Counted from the first letter of the stretch, positions 42,050 through 51,440 are shown. The stretch: DNA of 64,000 bases from Paenibacillus sp. HWE-109 (GCF_022163125.1 NZ_CP091881.1:3596001-3660000); one strand, 5' to 3'. Made by a program: numbers and translations. Notes: generated from the letters alone by a model not told the origin.

Positions 42050-43000
42050 CTAGGTTGTTCGTATCGTTTGCAGCAGCTCATCCATGTCAGCCGGTATTGG
42101 CGCTTCAAATTGCAGCCACTCCCCTGAACGCGGGTGTTTAAAGCCCAGCACAGCGGCATGGAGCGCTTGTCCATTCATTAGCATCCCCTTGCTCTTCCCG
42201 TACATAGGATCGCCAACCAGCGGATGTCCGATAAATTTCATATGCACACGAATTTGATGTGTTCTTCCTGTCTCCAGCTTCAATTCCACTAAAGTGAAAT
42301 CACCGAAACGTTCAAGAACAACGAAATGCGTGACAGCTGTCTTGCTGTTTTTCTCAGTCACGGTATACATTTTACGATCATGCGAATCACGGCCGATCGG
42401 AGCATCGATCGTTCCTTGATCATGCTGCAAATGCCCATGCACCAATGCGATATATTTGCGATTCACGGTATGCGCCTTTAACTGCTCAGCCAAACTGGCG
42501 TGTGCTTTGTCATTTTTAGCGGACATGATAAGTCCAGACGTATCTTTATCGATCCTATGGACGATACCAGGACGTAGTTCTCCGTTAATGCCGGATAAAT
42601 CCTTGCAATGATACATCAGGGCATTAACAAGCGTACCTGAGTAGTGCCCAGGTGCCGGATGCACAACCAGTCCACGCTGCTTATTGATCACAATAAGATC
42701 AGCATCCTCATACACAACGTTCAGCGGAATATCCTCTGCCCCCAGCTCAACACCTTGAGGTTCTGGCACTTGAAGTGAAATAACATCCTGCTCAGAAAGC
42801 TTATAATTGGGTTTAATCGCTTTGCCGTTGACTTTCACGTGCCCGTCTTTGACCCATTGCTGGATCAAGGTGCGGGACACCTCTTCTTCCCAAGCTTCTG
42901 TAATGAATTTATCAATACGTTCTTTGGCATACTCTTTTTCAACTGTCCATTCTACGATCTCATTCACTGCAGCCTCAGACGAGGTCTGATTTGTGTTCAT
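42050..43000 (-). CDS. RluA/RluD family pseudouridine synthase (YlyB-like)
   Basis: 316 residues. An N-terminal S4 RNA-binding domain (about 15-80, RIDKFITEAW, VNGKAIKPNYKL) is followed by the catalytic domain with the active-site Asp in PGIVHRIDKDTSG and the RluA motifs LETGRTHQIRVH and HPLVGDPMYG. It should convert uridines in large-subunit rRNA to pseudouridine. Its start overlaps lspA by 26 bases, as in the lspA-ylyB pair of B. subtilis. Confidence 0.92.
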   Translation of the reverse strand: MNTNQTSSEAAVNEIVEWTVEKEYAKERIDKFITEAWEEEVSRTLIQQWVKDGHVKVNGKAIKPNYKLSEQDVISLQVPEPQGVELGAEDIPLNVVYEDADLIVINKQRGLVVHPAPGHYSGTLVNALMYHCKDLSGINGELRPGIVHRIDKDTSGLIMSAKNDKAHASLAEQLKAHTVNRKYIALVHGHLQHDQGTIDAPIGRDSHDRKMYTVTEKNSKTAVTHFVVLERFGDFTLVELKLETGRTHQIRVHMKFIGHPLVGDPMYGKSKGMLMNGQALHAAVLGFKHPRSGEWLQFEAPIPADMDELLQTIRTT

Positions 43001-43493
43001 GTGTTGCTCCTTTTTTTTCTTTTCTCCAAGCTAGGATTGATTCTAAGAAAATGAGGATAACCCCAATCACGATGGCTGAATCAGCTAAATTGAAAATCGG
43101 ATAAATATAATAGATGGCTTTGCCAAACAAGCTAAAATCAAATGTAAACTGAAGGAAGTCCACAACCTCACCGAACAAAGCGCGGTCGATGAAATTGCCA
43201 AGCGCTCCACCCAGCAATAAACTGAGCGCAGTTGATAGCAGAACCTTGCCTTCTCGAATCGTTTTGCGAATGTACCAGATGATGCCGATAACGACAATCG
43301 TCGTAATGACAATGAAAAACCATCTTTGATCTTGCAAAATGCCGAATGCCGCGCCGCGGTTGCGATGCGATGTAATGATGAAGAAGTCACCAATGACAGA
43401 ACGTTCCTCGCCCAGCGGAATTCGTTTGGTAATAAACCATTTGGACACTTGATCCAAGATAAATACAATTAGCGCATAGAAATAATATTTCAC
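42975..43493 (-). CDS. lspA: lipoprotein signal peptidase
   Basis: 172 residues with four TM helices (about 5-22, 60-80, 88-108, 130-152). The catalytic Asp residues are in GGALGNFIDRALFGEVVDF and FNLADSAIVIG, and NRGAAFGIL is the conserved first motif. It cleaves prolipoprotein signal peptides; the three lipoproteins encoded at 5398-18722 are expected clients. GGAGG lies upstream of the ATG. Position between ileS/YlyA-like and ylyB matches B. subtilis. Confidence 0.96.
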   Translation of the reverse strand: MKYYFYALIVFILDQVSKWFITKRIPLGEERSVIGDFFIITSHRNRGAAFGILQDQRWFFIVITTIVVIGIIWYIRKTIREGKVLLSTALSLLLGGALGNFIDRALFGEVVDFLQFTFDFSLFGKAIYYIYPIFNLADSAIVIGVILIFLESILAWRKEKKGATHEHKSDLV

Positions 43494-43622
43494 ATTCTTT
43501 TCCTCCTAATATTCATCAAACCAGAACAGTTCCTTATTTACAAGGAATTACCTCACTAAAAATAGCGCTAAATCGGCATTATAAGGGTATGGATCAGCTG
43601 TTAGAAGGGAGCTGTACGACCT

Positions 43623-44366
43623 ATGAGCCATTTAACCGAAGAGCAACTTAAACAATTATATTTGCAATTATTGGAGGAAAAGCTTGATCTTGAGAAACAT
43701 TTCGCCACAAATGATCATTTTGGCTTAGCCAATTCGTTCTCAGACAGTACAGGCGAACTATCCATGTATGACAATCATCCGGGTGATATTGCTTCCGAAA
43801 TCTACGAACGCGAGAAAGATATCTCGCTGAATGAACATGCCGAAATGCATTTGGAGCAAGTGAATGAAGCTTTGGCTCGCATGGAAAGCGGTGATTACGG
43901 GATATGTGTATTTAGCAAACAACCGATCCCTTTTGAACGTCTTGAAGCCATTCCGACGACACTTTACAGCTTGGAACATGTGCCTGATCCTGATCAATCT
44001 TTCAGAAGACCCGTTGAGGAACAAGTGCTCTTCCCGCCTTTTGGCCGAACTAGCTTCGATGAACGCAACGATGAAACTGAATTTGATGGCGAAGACGCTT
44101 GGCAAATTGTTGAAAGCTGGGGGACATCCAATACCCCTGCCTTCGGTGAAAATGCCAACGTGGAAGACTACAATGAAATGTACATTGAAGCTGACGAACA
44201 CGAAGGATACGTGGAATCGTTCGAAAGTTTCATAGCCACAGATTTATACGGTGAACATGTAACAATCGTGCGAAGCAAGGCATACCGCGATTATATTCAT
44301 AGCGGTGAAGGCGATCCTTTTCTGGAGCCAGAACAACTCACCGACGCAGATGACGAACAGCGATAG
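43623..44366 (+). CDS. YteA-like TraR/DksA-type protein with degenerate zinc finger
   Basis: 247 residues. Residues 1-90 are a helical coiled-coil region (LTEEQLKQLYLQLLEEKLDLEKHF, HAEMHLEQVNEALARMESGDYGIC). At the place of the C4 zinc finger only one Cys remains (YGICVFSKQPIPFERLEAIPTT), so metal binding is doubtful. The C-terminal half is acidic. It matches the YteA family found in spore formers; DksA relatives act on RNA polymerase. In B. subtilis the neighbouring slot holds ylyA in the same direction as lspA; here the gene is longer and on the opposite strand, convergent with ileS. Confidence 0.8.
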   Translation: MSHLTEEQLKQLYLQLLEEKLDLEKHFATNDHFGLANSFSDSTGELSMYDNHPGDIASEIYEREKDISLNEHAEMHLEQVNEALARMESGDYGICVFSKQPIPFERLEAIPTTLYSLEHVPDPDQSFRRPVEEQVLFPPFGRTSFDERNDETEFDGEDAWQIVESWGTSNTPAFGENANVEDYNEMYIEADEHEGYVESFESFIATDLYGEHVTIVRSKAYRDYIHSGEGDPFLEPEQLTDADDEQR

Positions 44367-44374
44367 AACAAACA

Positions 44375-44415
44375 GGACAAACGAGCTTCGCCAACTGCGA
44401 AAGCTCGTTTGTTCC
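44375..44415. terminator. shared terminator between yteA-like gene and ileS
   Basis: GGACAAACGAGCTT pairs with AAGCTCGTTTGTTCC and continues as TCGC with GCGA. It lies 9 bases after one stop and 8 bases after the other, so it serves convergent transcripts. T runs are modest on both sides. Confidence 0.7.
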
Positions 44416-44422
44416 TTTGCTG

Positions 44423-47185
44423 TTACTCGTGTTCGCTCACGACGTCACTACATCTTTTACATAAGGACGGATGTTCTTTACTTTGCCCAACCTCCGGGGT
44501 CACTATCCAGCAGCGCTCGCACTTCTCGCCCTCAGCAACGGCAATCGCAATAGCGGCATCCTTCGCTTGGTAAGTACCCTCAGGCACATCTGTGCCGGCT
44601 GGATGAACGACAACTGCCGATACGATGAACAACTGATCCAACTGGCCAAGCTCAGCCAGCAAGCTGGATGTTGCTTCGTTCGGATATAAGTGAACAGCCG
44701 CTCCAAGCGAATTTCCGATCACTTTCTCTTTGCGCGCTTCTTCTAATGCTTTCAACACTTCATCGCGGATACTTAAGAAGCTGTTCCACTTATTCTCCAA
44801 CTGCTCATTGAATAAACTAGTATCCACTTCAGGCAGCTCCGCAAGCTGCACGCTGCTTAGTTCAACACCCGGGATGTACTTCCACACTTCATCTGCCGTA
44901 TGCGGAAGAATCGGTGAAATTAGCTTGGTGATCGCGATCACAGCGGCATACAACACGGTTTGGGATGCTTTACGCGCAGGATCATGCGCAGCATTCGCAT
45001 ACAAACGATCTTTGATGATATCTAAGTAGAACGAGCTCATCTCAACCGCGCAGAAGTGATGAATCGTTTGATAAACGACATGGAATTCATACGCTTCATA
45101 AGCCTTTACGACTTTCTCAATCATCCGGTTCAAACGAATCAAAGCATAGCGATCCAGCTCAGACAAATTCTCTGGCGCCACACGATCTGCTGCAGGATCA
45201 AACTGACTCAAGTTCCCCAACAAGAAACGCATCGTATTTCGGATTTTACGGTATACTTCCGTCGTTTGATTCAAAATGTTATCCGAAATCCGGTGATCGG
45301 ATTGATAGTCGACGGAAGATACCCATAGACGCAAGATATCAGCGCCCAACTTCCCGCAGACGGCATTCGGATCAATCGTATTCCCGATGGACTTGGACAT
45401 CTTGCGGCCTTCGCCATCAAGGGTGAAACCGTGGCTGAGAATCCCTTTGTAAGGCGATTTCTCTTTGGTCGCAACGCCAGTGATGAGAGATGAGTTGAAC
45501 CAGCCACGATACTGGTCAGAGCCTTCCAAGTACAAATCGGCAGGCCATTGCAATTCAGGGCGCGCTTCCAGCACAGCCATATGACTGGAACCGGAATCGA
45601 ACCATACATCCATGATGTCCGTTTCCTTGCGGAACTCGCCATGTCCACATTTGGCACAGTGGATACCCGGAGGAAGCAGGTCCTTCTCCTCCTTGATAAA
45701 CCAGGCATTCGAGCCCTCTCTCTCGAAAAGCTGAGCAACATGTTCAATCGTTTGCTCATTCACCAGAGGTTCGTTGCAGCTGCGGCAGTAGAAGATCGGG
45801 ATTGGCACTCCCCATGCGCGCTGTCTTGAAATACACCAGTCTCCGCGGTCTGCAATCATATTGTGCAGGCGAACTTCGCCCCACTCTGGCGTCCACTTCA
45901 CTTGCTTGATTTCATCCAGCATCTCTTGTCTGAATTTATCAATAGAAGCAAACCATTGTTCCGTTGCACGATAGATAACCGGCTTTTTGGTGCGCCAATC
46001 ATGGGCATACTGATGCTGAATATCCGTCGCTTTCAGTAAAAGCCCCGATTCTTGCAGCTTCTCGATAATTTGCTTGCCGCCTTTTTCATAGAACACGCCT
46101 TCATAGCCAGGCGCTTCCGCTGTGAAGTGTCCTTGATCATCAACCGGGCACAGAACCCCAATATTGTAACGCTGGCCAATCACAAAGTCATCTTCCCCAT
46201 GTCCAGGAGCTGTATGAACACAGCCTGTACCGGCTTCAAGTGTAACGTGCTCACCAACCATAACTAACGATTCACGATCGTAGAACGGATGTTGGCAAGT
46301 TACATATTCCAGTTCGCTGCCCTTCACCGTGGATAAGATTTCATATTCGCTCCAGCCTATTTCTTTGGCAGCAGAGGCCAGCAATCCTTGGGCAAGCACA
46401 TATTTCTTGCCACCGGTTTGGATAACCGCATACTCAAACTCCGGATGCAGCGAAATTCCCAAATTGGCAGGGAGTGTCCAAGCTGTTGTCGTCCAGATAA
46501 CAATTGCTGCATCTTGCGGCAGCTTGCCTTTGCCGTCTTTGACTGGGAAAGCTACATAAATGGAGGTGGAAGTTTTCTCCTTGTATTCGATCTCCGCTTC
46601 AGCGAGCGCACTTTCGGAAGAAGGAGACCAGTAAACAGGTTTCAATCCTTTGTAAATGTAGCCCTTTTGTACCATTTTGCCAAAAACGCGAATTTGATTC
46701 GCTTCATAGTCCGGTTGCAGGGTGATGTAGGGATTGTTCCAGTCTCCGCGGATCCCCAATCGCTTGAACTGGCTTTTTTGCTTTTCAACGGACTGCAGCG
46801 CGTATTCTTTGCAATATTCACGGAATTCGGGGATCGTCATTTTCTTGCGGTCGACTTTCCCGCTGTTTGTGATTACTTGTTCAATTGGCAGCCCATGTGT
46901 ATCCCAACCTGGTACATAAGGCGCGTCGAAACCTTGCAGCGTTTTGAAACGAACGATAATATCCTTCAAAACTTTGTTAAGCGCATGTCCGATATGAATA
47001 TCACCATTAGCGTACGGAGGCCCATCATGCAAAATAAATTTAGTTCTGCCCTTGCGGCTTTCCTGCACTTTGGCATAAATATCTTCAGCTTCCCAGTGCT
47101 CCTGCATTTTCGGTTCCGCCTGAGGCAGGTTGCCCCGCATAGGAAACTCGGTTTGTAATAGATTTAACGTTTTGCCATAATCCAT
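44423..47185 (-). CDS. ileS: isoleucyl-tRNA synthetase
   Basis: 920 residues. HIGH motif in GPPYANGDIHIGHALNK, KMSKS in GRKMSKSIGN, the CP1 editing domain with TTTAWTLPANLG, and a C-terminal zinc finger with C-x2-C pairs (CERCW and CKRCSDVV). It charges tRNA-Ile and is of the eubacterial, mupirocin-sensitive type by its C-terminal zinc finger. I start at the ATG at 47185, with GGAGAGG upstream and the family N-terminus MDYGKTLNL; the frame is open to 47254 only because it reads into the leader. Expression is governed by the T-box at 47236-47519. Confidence 0.97.
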   Translation of the reverse strand: MDYGKTLNLLQTEFPMRGNLPQAEPKMQEHWEAEDIYAKVQESRKGRTKFILHDGPPYANGDIHIGHALNKVLKDIIVRFKTLQGFDAPYVPGWDTHGLPIEQVITNSGKVDRKKMTIPEFREYCKEYALQSVEKQKSQFKRLGIRGDWNNPYITLQPDYEANQIRVFGKMVQKGYIYKGLKPVYWSPSSESALAEAEIEYKEKTSTSIYVAFPVKDGKGKLPQDAAIVIWTTTAWTLPANLGISLHPEFEYAVIQTGGKKYVLAQGLLASAAKEIGWSEYEILSTVKGSELEYVTCQHPFYDRESLVMVGEHVTLEAGTGCVHTAPGHGEDDFVIGQRYNIGVLCPVDDQGHFTAEAPGYEGVFYEKGGKQIIEKLQESGLLLKATDIQHQYAHDWRTKKPVIYRATEQWFASIDKFRQEMLDEIKQVKWTPEWGEVRLHNMIADRGDWCISRQRAWGVPIPIFYCRSCNEPLVNEQTIEHVAQLFEREGSNAWFIKEEKDLLPPGIHCAKCGHGEFRKETDIMDVWFDSGSSHMAVLEARPELQWPADLYLEGSDQYRGWFNSSLITGVATKEKSPYKGILSHGFTLDGEGRKMSKSIGNTIDPNAVCGKLGADILRLWVSSVDYQSDHRISDNILNQTTEVYRKIRNTMRFLLGNLSQFDPAADRVAPENLSELDRYALIRLNRMIEKVVKAYEAYEFHVVYQTIHHFCAVEMSSFYLDIIKDRLYANAAHDPARKASQTVLYAAVIAITKLISPILPHTADEVWKYIPGVELSSVQLAELPEVDTSLFNEQLENKWNSFLSIRDEVLKALEEARKEKVIGNSLGAAVHLYPNEATSSLLAELGQLDQLFIVSAVVVHPAGTDVPEGTYQAKDAAIAIAVAEGEKCERCWIVTPEVGQSKEHPSLCKRCSDVVSEHE

Positions 47186-47235
47186 GTTGACCTCTCCAAT
47201 CTTACCCTGAACTTTGTTATGCCTGAAAAACAAAA

Positions 47236-47507
47236 AAAGCCTCTCATCCCCCAAAAAGGGACGAGAAACTCAGCTCGCGGTACCACCCTCGTTATAAAGC
47301 TAACGCTCTGCCCTTGCAGGCGCAGAACACAACTTCATCACTCGATCATGTGTAACGGCATGACCCGTTTCTCTCTACTTCATTCAAGAGACGCTCCTGG
47401 GGGATATTCGGTACACTGCAGAGATTAGGCTCACACCATAACCCTAATTCGCTGACCCTGCATGCTCGACCTACTCGTTCCAGTCATAGCTTTACTGAGA
47501 TACATTT
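47236..47507 (-). ncRNA. T-box leader (Ile-specific) of ileS
   Basis: The transcript contains the T-box sequence AGGGTGGTACCGCG (about 47276-47289) followed by a terminator (CTCGTCCC with GGGGATGAG, then TTTTTTTG near 47232-47265). Upstream is a long structured stem I with GAATATCCC; the ATC at 47403-47405 is a suitable isoleucine specifier. Uncharged tRNA-Ile should pair with the specifier and the T-box and stabilise the antiterminator. Confidence 0.93.
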
Positions 47508-47513
47508 AACAGG

Positions 47514-47542
47514 AGTATACCCAATTCATTGGGCATAGTCAA
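47514..47542 (-). promoter_or_regulatory. sigma-A promoter of ileS
   Basis: Minus strand TTGACT (47537-47542), 17-base spacer, TATACT (47514-47519). It is directly upstream of the T-box leader and follows divIVA. Confidence 0.88.
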
Positions 47543-47569
47543 TAAGACGGCCTCCATTACGGGGCATTT

Positions 47570-48046
47570 CTACTCGTCTTTGGTCTCAAACTGCATGCTT
47601 TGCCAACCTTCTGTATTAAGCAGTTCCAGTTGGGCTTCAAGCAGCGTCCGGAATCGTGTTCGGTAGATCGACGCCTGTTTCTTCAATTCTTCAATCTCTA
47701 AAGCTACCTTCCGGGAACGTGTCAAAGATTCATTAATAATCCGGTCCGCGTTCTTCTCGGCTTCTTTCAAAATCAGCTGAGCTTCTTTTTTCGCATTGCT
47801 TCTTACTTCATCCGCTGCTTCTTGCGCTACGATGATCGTTTTGCTAAGCGAATCCTCAATATTCGTAAAATGATCCAACCGCTCTTGAAGCGTCACCGTT
47901 TGATTCTGCAAGTCTTTATTCTCGCGAATCAACGCTTCGTAATCTTTAATGACTTGATCAAGGAATTCATTGACCTGATCTTCATCATAACCGCGAAACG
48001 AGCGGGAAAATTCTTTATTATGTATGTCTAACGGTGTTAATGGCAT
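47570..48046 (-). CDS. divIVA: cell division initiation protein DivIVA
   Basis: 158 residues. The N-terminal membrane-targeting motif MPLTPLDIHNKEFSRSFRGYDEDQVNEFLDQVIKDYE (read in parts) is diagnostic; a long coiled coil covers about 30-140. DivIVA senses negative membrane curvature at poles and septa and recruits Min and sporulation partners. Gene order ylmH-divIVA-ileS is conserved with B. subtilis. AAGGAGGGG precedes the ATG and directly follows a short palindrome (48064-48080). Confidence 0.95.
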   Translation of the reverse strand: MPLTPLDIHNKEFSRSFRGYDEDQVNEFLDQVIKDYEALIRENKDLQNQTVTLQERLDHFTNIEDSLSKTIIVAQEAADEVRSNAKKEAQLILKEAEKNADRIINESLTRSRKVALEIEELKKQASIYRTRFRTLLEAQLELLNTEGWQSMQFETKDE

Positions 48047-48063
48047 CAGTGCCCCTCCTTAGC

Positions 48064-48092
48064 GTTTTGCTTTGCAAAACGGACTTCGCAAG
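48064..48092 (-). repeat. short palindromic unit in the divIVA 5' untranslated region
   Basis: GTTTTGC-TTT-GCAAAAC (48064-48080) followed on the plus strand by GGACTTCGCAAG. On the minus (sense) strand the hairpin ends 4 bases before AGGAGG. Same architecture as upstream of pyrR and sigE. Confidence 0.7.
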
Positions 48093-48199
48093 CATAAACG
48101 GAGCCACATCGTAAAAAGCCCGCTTACACCCATCTCTATACTGTTCAGTTCGACAGAAAATAAGCAATTCCTGCAAAGTTCGTGGATAAATGTTCCACT

Positions 48200-48982
48200 C
48201 TAAGCAAACTTGCCGATTTTCACACGAATTCGACCTTTTTTCGTAATGCCTTCGACTTCCAGCACCTTAAAACGGCCGAATCCTTGCAGGGACACCATAT
48301 CGCCTTCCTTCAGCGGCTTGCTTGGATCTTCTTCCAGCTTCCAGTTCACACGGCACCTGCCCGCTTGAATAGGGGTTAATACTTTGGCGCGGCTAAGCCG
48401 GAAGACATCACTGACAATCCCGTCCATCCGCATGGAAGCGACAGATAAAGATAGTTCTTCCAGATTCACATTAGCCAGTGCCAGCTTATCCAACGGGAGC
48501 AATTCGGTCTGCACGTGGACCTTATGTACTTGGGAGAGGTTCATGTGCAAGTAATCAGCAGCATCTTGGGTAACCAAGCAGTGGCAGCCACCCTCTATAA
48601 CGTGAATATCGCCAACCTTGTCTCGCTTCATGCCGAGTCCAAGAATGGCGCCCATGTAATCTCCATGTTCCAAAGTTAGAAATTTGCCGTCTCCCGAAGA
48701 AACGGACAACACCGTCATCGCCATATCTTCCCCATCCAATATCCGGTAATCGGGAGCTATTAAAGCTCTCTTCCGTTCAGCAGCGCTGTATCCGCCATCC
48801 AAACGGCAGTGGACATCGGGATGTCGGTTAACGAGTGAGGTAAGAATAAAAGCCTGTCTGGGATCAAGAAAATCGGTCAGCTTCACAGCATGCTGCTCTG
48901 CCGCCCGCTCGATCCAATCCCAGGCTTTATCGACAAAATGATGTTCGTCAGGGTGAAAATGACCATATAGTTCTTTTGGCAA
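48200..48982 (-). CDS. ylmH: YlmH family RNA-binding protein
   Basis: 260 residues. N-terminal and central domains (LTDFLDPRQAFILTSLVNRH, GDYMGAILGLGMKRDKVGDI) typical of YlmH, followed by a C-terminal S4 domain from about 180 (LSVASMRMDGIVSDVFRLSR, VNWKLEEDPSKPLKEGDMVSLQGFGRFKV). YlmH binds the ribosome and assists in rescue of stalled large subunits in Bacillus. Two bases separate it from ylmG. It is part of the sepF-ylmG-ylmH-divIVA group. Confidence 0.92.
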   Translation of the reverse strand: MPKELYGHFHPDEHHFVDKAWDWIERAAEQHAVKLTDFLDPRQAFILTSLVNRHPDVHCRLDGGYSAAERKRALIAPDYRILDGEDMAMTVLSVSSGDGKFLTLEHGDYMGAILGLGMKRDKVGDIHVIEGGCHCLVTQDAADYLHMNLSQVHKVHVQTELLPLDKLALANVNLEELSLSVASMRMDGIVSDVFRLSRAKVLTPIQAGRCRVNWKLEEDPSKPLKEGDMVSLQGFGRFKVLEVEGITKKGRIRVKIGKFA

Positions 48983-48984
48983 GA

Positions 48985-49269
48985 TTAAAACATCCCTACA
49001 ATAAAATCTAGCACTGCCGCAATCCCCATAACAACGAATCGCAAAGCGATCAAGGCTACGATCGGGGAAAGATCAATAAATCCGATGCTCGGAATAATTT
49101 TGCGAAATGGACTTAAATACGGTTCGACCAATTTACTAAGCAAACCGCCGATAAAGCTTTCTCTGGCATTCGGGAACCAAGAGAGAATCAAGTAGCCAAT
49201 AATCATGAAATAATAAATTTCCATCAAAATACTTAAGTAATAGTGAACGTAAGCCACGTACGCATCCAC
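48985..49269 (-). CDS. ylmG: YggT family membrane protein YlmG
   Basis: 94 residues with two TM segments (about 8-28 and 68-90) and the YggT signature NARESFIGGLLSKLVEPYLSPFRKIIP between them. The function is not settled; relatives affect division and membrane organisation. Conserved position between sepF and ylmH. Confidence 0.9.
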   Translation of the reverse strand: MDAYVAYVHYYLSILMEIYYFMIIGYLILSWFPNARESFIGGLLSKLVEPYLSPFRKIIPSIGFIDLSPIVALIALRFVVMGIAAVLDFIVGMF

Positions 49270-49289
49270 CTCTGTGTTAGGATATGCGC

Positions 49290-49712
49290 CTATTCCTCAC
49301 CCATCATCTCGGAGATGTGACCATGAATATCGACTGAGTCTGGTGTACAAAGAAAGATATTCGGCCCAAGTTTGGAGATAGACCCATTCAAAGCATATAC
49401 CGTACCGCTCAAGAAATCTACAATTCGTACTGCTTGATCGCCGCGAACACGCTGCAGATTGACAACCACCGCTCTTCTTGAACGAAGATGGTCGGCAATG
49501 TCCTGCGTTTCTTCGTATGTTCGAGGCTCGCTAAGCACGACACGCGCATTCTTCTGTGAATGTATGCTGACGACATTTGCCTTATTTTTATTACGCAATT
49601 CATACGGATTGGTTTCAGGTTCTTCGGCAGCTTCCACAATCCGCTCGCGTTCCACAATCTCTTCCTCTTCTTGCAGTCCAAGAAAATTCATAAATCGGTT
49701 ATAAACACCCAC
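49290..49712 (-). CDS. sepF: cell division protein SepF
   Basis: 140 residues from the GTG at 49712, which has GGAGG 8 bases upstream and gives the standard SepF N-terminus (MGVYNRFMNFLGLQEEEE), an amphipathic membrane anchor; the longer frame to 49745 is not used. The SepF core (NVVSIHSQKNARVVLSEP, RRAVVVNLQRVRGDQAVRIVDFLSGTVYAL, FLCTPDSVDI) spans about 55-135. SepF forms rings that bundle FtsZ and tether it to the membrane. Confidence 0.94.
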   Translation of the reverse strand: MGVYNRFMNFLGLQEEEEIVERERIVEAAEEPETNPYELRNKNKANVVSIHSQKNARVVLSEPRTYEETQDIADHLRSRRAVVVNLQRVRGDQAVRIVDFLSGTVYALNGSISKLGPNIFLCTPDSVDIHGHISEMMGEE

Positions 49713-49753
49713 GATAAATCCCTCCTGTCTTATTCTTACTTTCACTTACGGTC

Positions 49754-50440
49754 TTATTCCTCTTTTCCAACCAGAACAGTACCCAATCTTACCCAAGTAG
49801 CTCCTTCTTCAATCGCTACTTCAAAATCTCCGGACATCCCCATCGATAATTCCTTGATCTCATAAGGAAAAAGGTTGCGTTCATTCAATTGATCGCGCAA
49901 TTCTCTTAGCCCGCGAAATACAGGACGAGTTGCATCGGCTTCCATCTCATATGGGGCCATTGTCATCAAACCGGTAATATGTATATGTGACAGCTTACTA
50001 ACTTCTTCAGCTAACTCAAAGAATTGCTCAGGCGCAACGCCATACTTGGACTCTTCACCCGAGACATTCACTTGCAAGAGACACTTTACTTTCAAGCCAA
50101 GGACAGCAGCCTGCTTGTCCAGCTCTTTGGCTAGCGACATCCGGTCCAAGGAATGAATATAGGCAAATCTGCCGATTACGTCTTTCACCTTGTTCGTCTG
50201 CAGGTGCCCAATGAAATGCCAGGTTCCGCGCTCATGCAGCGCTTCCCACTTCGGTTTGACATCCTGCCAACGATTTTCACCAATATGGGATAACCCTTCG
50301 TCAAGTACACACCGGGTTGTTTCCAGAGAAACATATTTCGTTACCGCTATGATATTCACATCTTCCAACGGACGGTCGGACCGCTTGCATGCTGCGGCAA
50401 CTCGTGCTTCAACCGCTTCTTTTCGATTTCGTATACTCAT
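49754..50440 (-). CDS. ylmE: YggS/YlmE family PLP homeostasis protein
   Basis: 228 residues. PLP-dependent-like alanine racemase fold, single domain: IIAVTKYVSLE carries the PLP Lys; HFIGHLQTNKV, QVNVSGEESKYG and LSMGMSGDFEVAIEEGATWVRLGT are hallmark motifs. The family maintains PLP and amino-acid balance. The ATG at 50440 has GAGGTG 9 bases upstream; a GTG at 50452 overlaps that box. It lies between pgeF and sepF as in B. subtilis. Confidence 0.92.
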   Translation of the reverse strand: MSIRNRKEAVEARVAAACKRSDRPLEDVNIIAVTKYVSLETTRCVLDEGLSHIGENRWQDVKPKWEALHERGTWHFIGHLQTNKVKDVIGRFAYIHSLDRMSLAKELDKQAAVLGLKVKCLLQVNVSGEESKYGVAPEQFFELAEEVSKLSHIHITGLMTMAPYEMEADATRPVFRGLRELRDQLNERNLFPYEIKELSMGMSGDFEVAIEEGATWVRLGTVLVGKEE

Positions 50441-50482
50441 TAATACAGACACCTCACTTCAACACATGCCTTGAACGGCCTT

Positions 50483-51328
50483 TTAGGTGAGCCCAATCCA
50501 AGCAATCATTCTACCTGTTGCCCCGCCCTCTTTTCGATGGGAAAAGAACTTATCTGTGTTACAACTGGTACATAACTGTGATACTTCGATATGGGACGAC
50601 AAAATTCCTGCTTGCTGTAACAATTTTCGGTTCAATTCTTGCAAATTCAGCATGTACTTGCTATTTTCTTTCGCCACTATGACAGTTGAATGCTCTTCCG
50701 GAGCAGCTTGAACCTCATCAAGAACTGCTTTGACCCGATCTGCAACTGACTGGTCGACCTCATAACAGCATGCCCCAATGGAAGGGCCAATGGCCGTGCG
50801 AATATCTGATGCGCTGCTACCAAAAGTATTTGTCATTAAGGCTATTGTAGCCTTGGAAATGTTTAGCACCGTGCCTTTCCAACCTGCATGAGCCAGGCCG
50901 ACCACACGCTTAATGGGATCATAGAAAAATAAAGGAACACAATCGGCGAATTGGGCACAGAGCACAATCCCCGTCTCCTTCGTAATGAAACCATCCTTGG
51001 CTTGAATGGCCGCTTCTCTGGATGCTCTGCCACTCCCTCGCTCTTCGAGGCTTACAATCGTCACCTCGTTGCCATGTACCTGCTCCGCATAGGTAAAGGC
51101 TTCAAAGGGCTGCTCCAGCGCCTCTGCAACCAACTCTCGGTTCCTCACCACATGTTCCGGCACATCGTTAACGTGCAGTCCACAATTCAGCGTTGTGAAC
51201 GGCTCCAAACTCACGCCGCCATTGCGGGAAGTAAAACCAACTGTCAACTCACTAAACTGCTCCATCCAGCTTTCTATAGTAAATAGGACAGGCCTATTCG
51301 GTTTCTCCAGTTTCACGAATGGTTCCAC
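50483..51328 (-). CDS. pgeF: peptidoglycan editing factor / purine nucleoside phosphorylase-like (PgeF, YlmD)
   Basis: 281 residues. DUF152/CNF1 fold: GFTSRNGGVS, LHVNDVPEHVVRNRELV, LCAQFADCVPLFFYDP, GLAHAGWKGT and GACCYEVDQ; the zinc ligands are the His of HVND, the Cys of DCVP and the His of HAGW. Relatives remove wrong dipeptide links in peptidoglycan precursors or act on purine nucleosides. First of a short run pgeF-ylmE-sepF-ylmG-ylmH-divIVA. Confidence 0.92.
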   Translation of the reverse strand: MEPFVKLEKPNRPVLFTIESWMEQFSELTVGFTSRNGGVSLEPFTTLNCGLHVNDVPEHVVRNRELVAEALEQPFEAFTYAEQVHGNEVTIVSLEERGSGRASREAAIQAKDGFITKETGIVLCAQFADCVPLFFYDPIKRVVGLAHAGWKGTVLNISKATIALMTNTFGSSASDIRTAIGPSIGACCYEVDQSVADRVKAVLDEVQAAPEEHSTVIVAKENSKYMLNLQELNRKLLQQAGILSSHIEVSQLCTSCNTDKFFSHRKEGGATGRMIAWIGLT

Positions 51329-51380
51329 TGCACTCTCTCCTTACGTATCCGTTTGCTCTTACTTTAGCACAAAACAAAAA

Positions 51381-51435
51381 AACACACGATATCTGCTTAG
51401 CCATTGCGCTTCGCAACAGCCTTCGCTCGTGTGTT
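51381..51435 (-). terminator. terminator-like hairpin between ylmC and pgeF
   Basis: AACACACGA and TCGTGTGTT close a hairpin followed on the minus strand by TTTTTTTG. It lies just after the ylmC stop, separating it from pgeF. Confidence 0.75.
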
Positions 51436-51440
51436 ATTCA

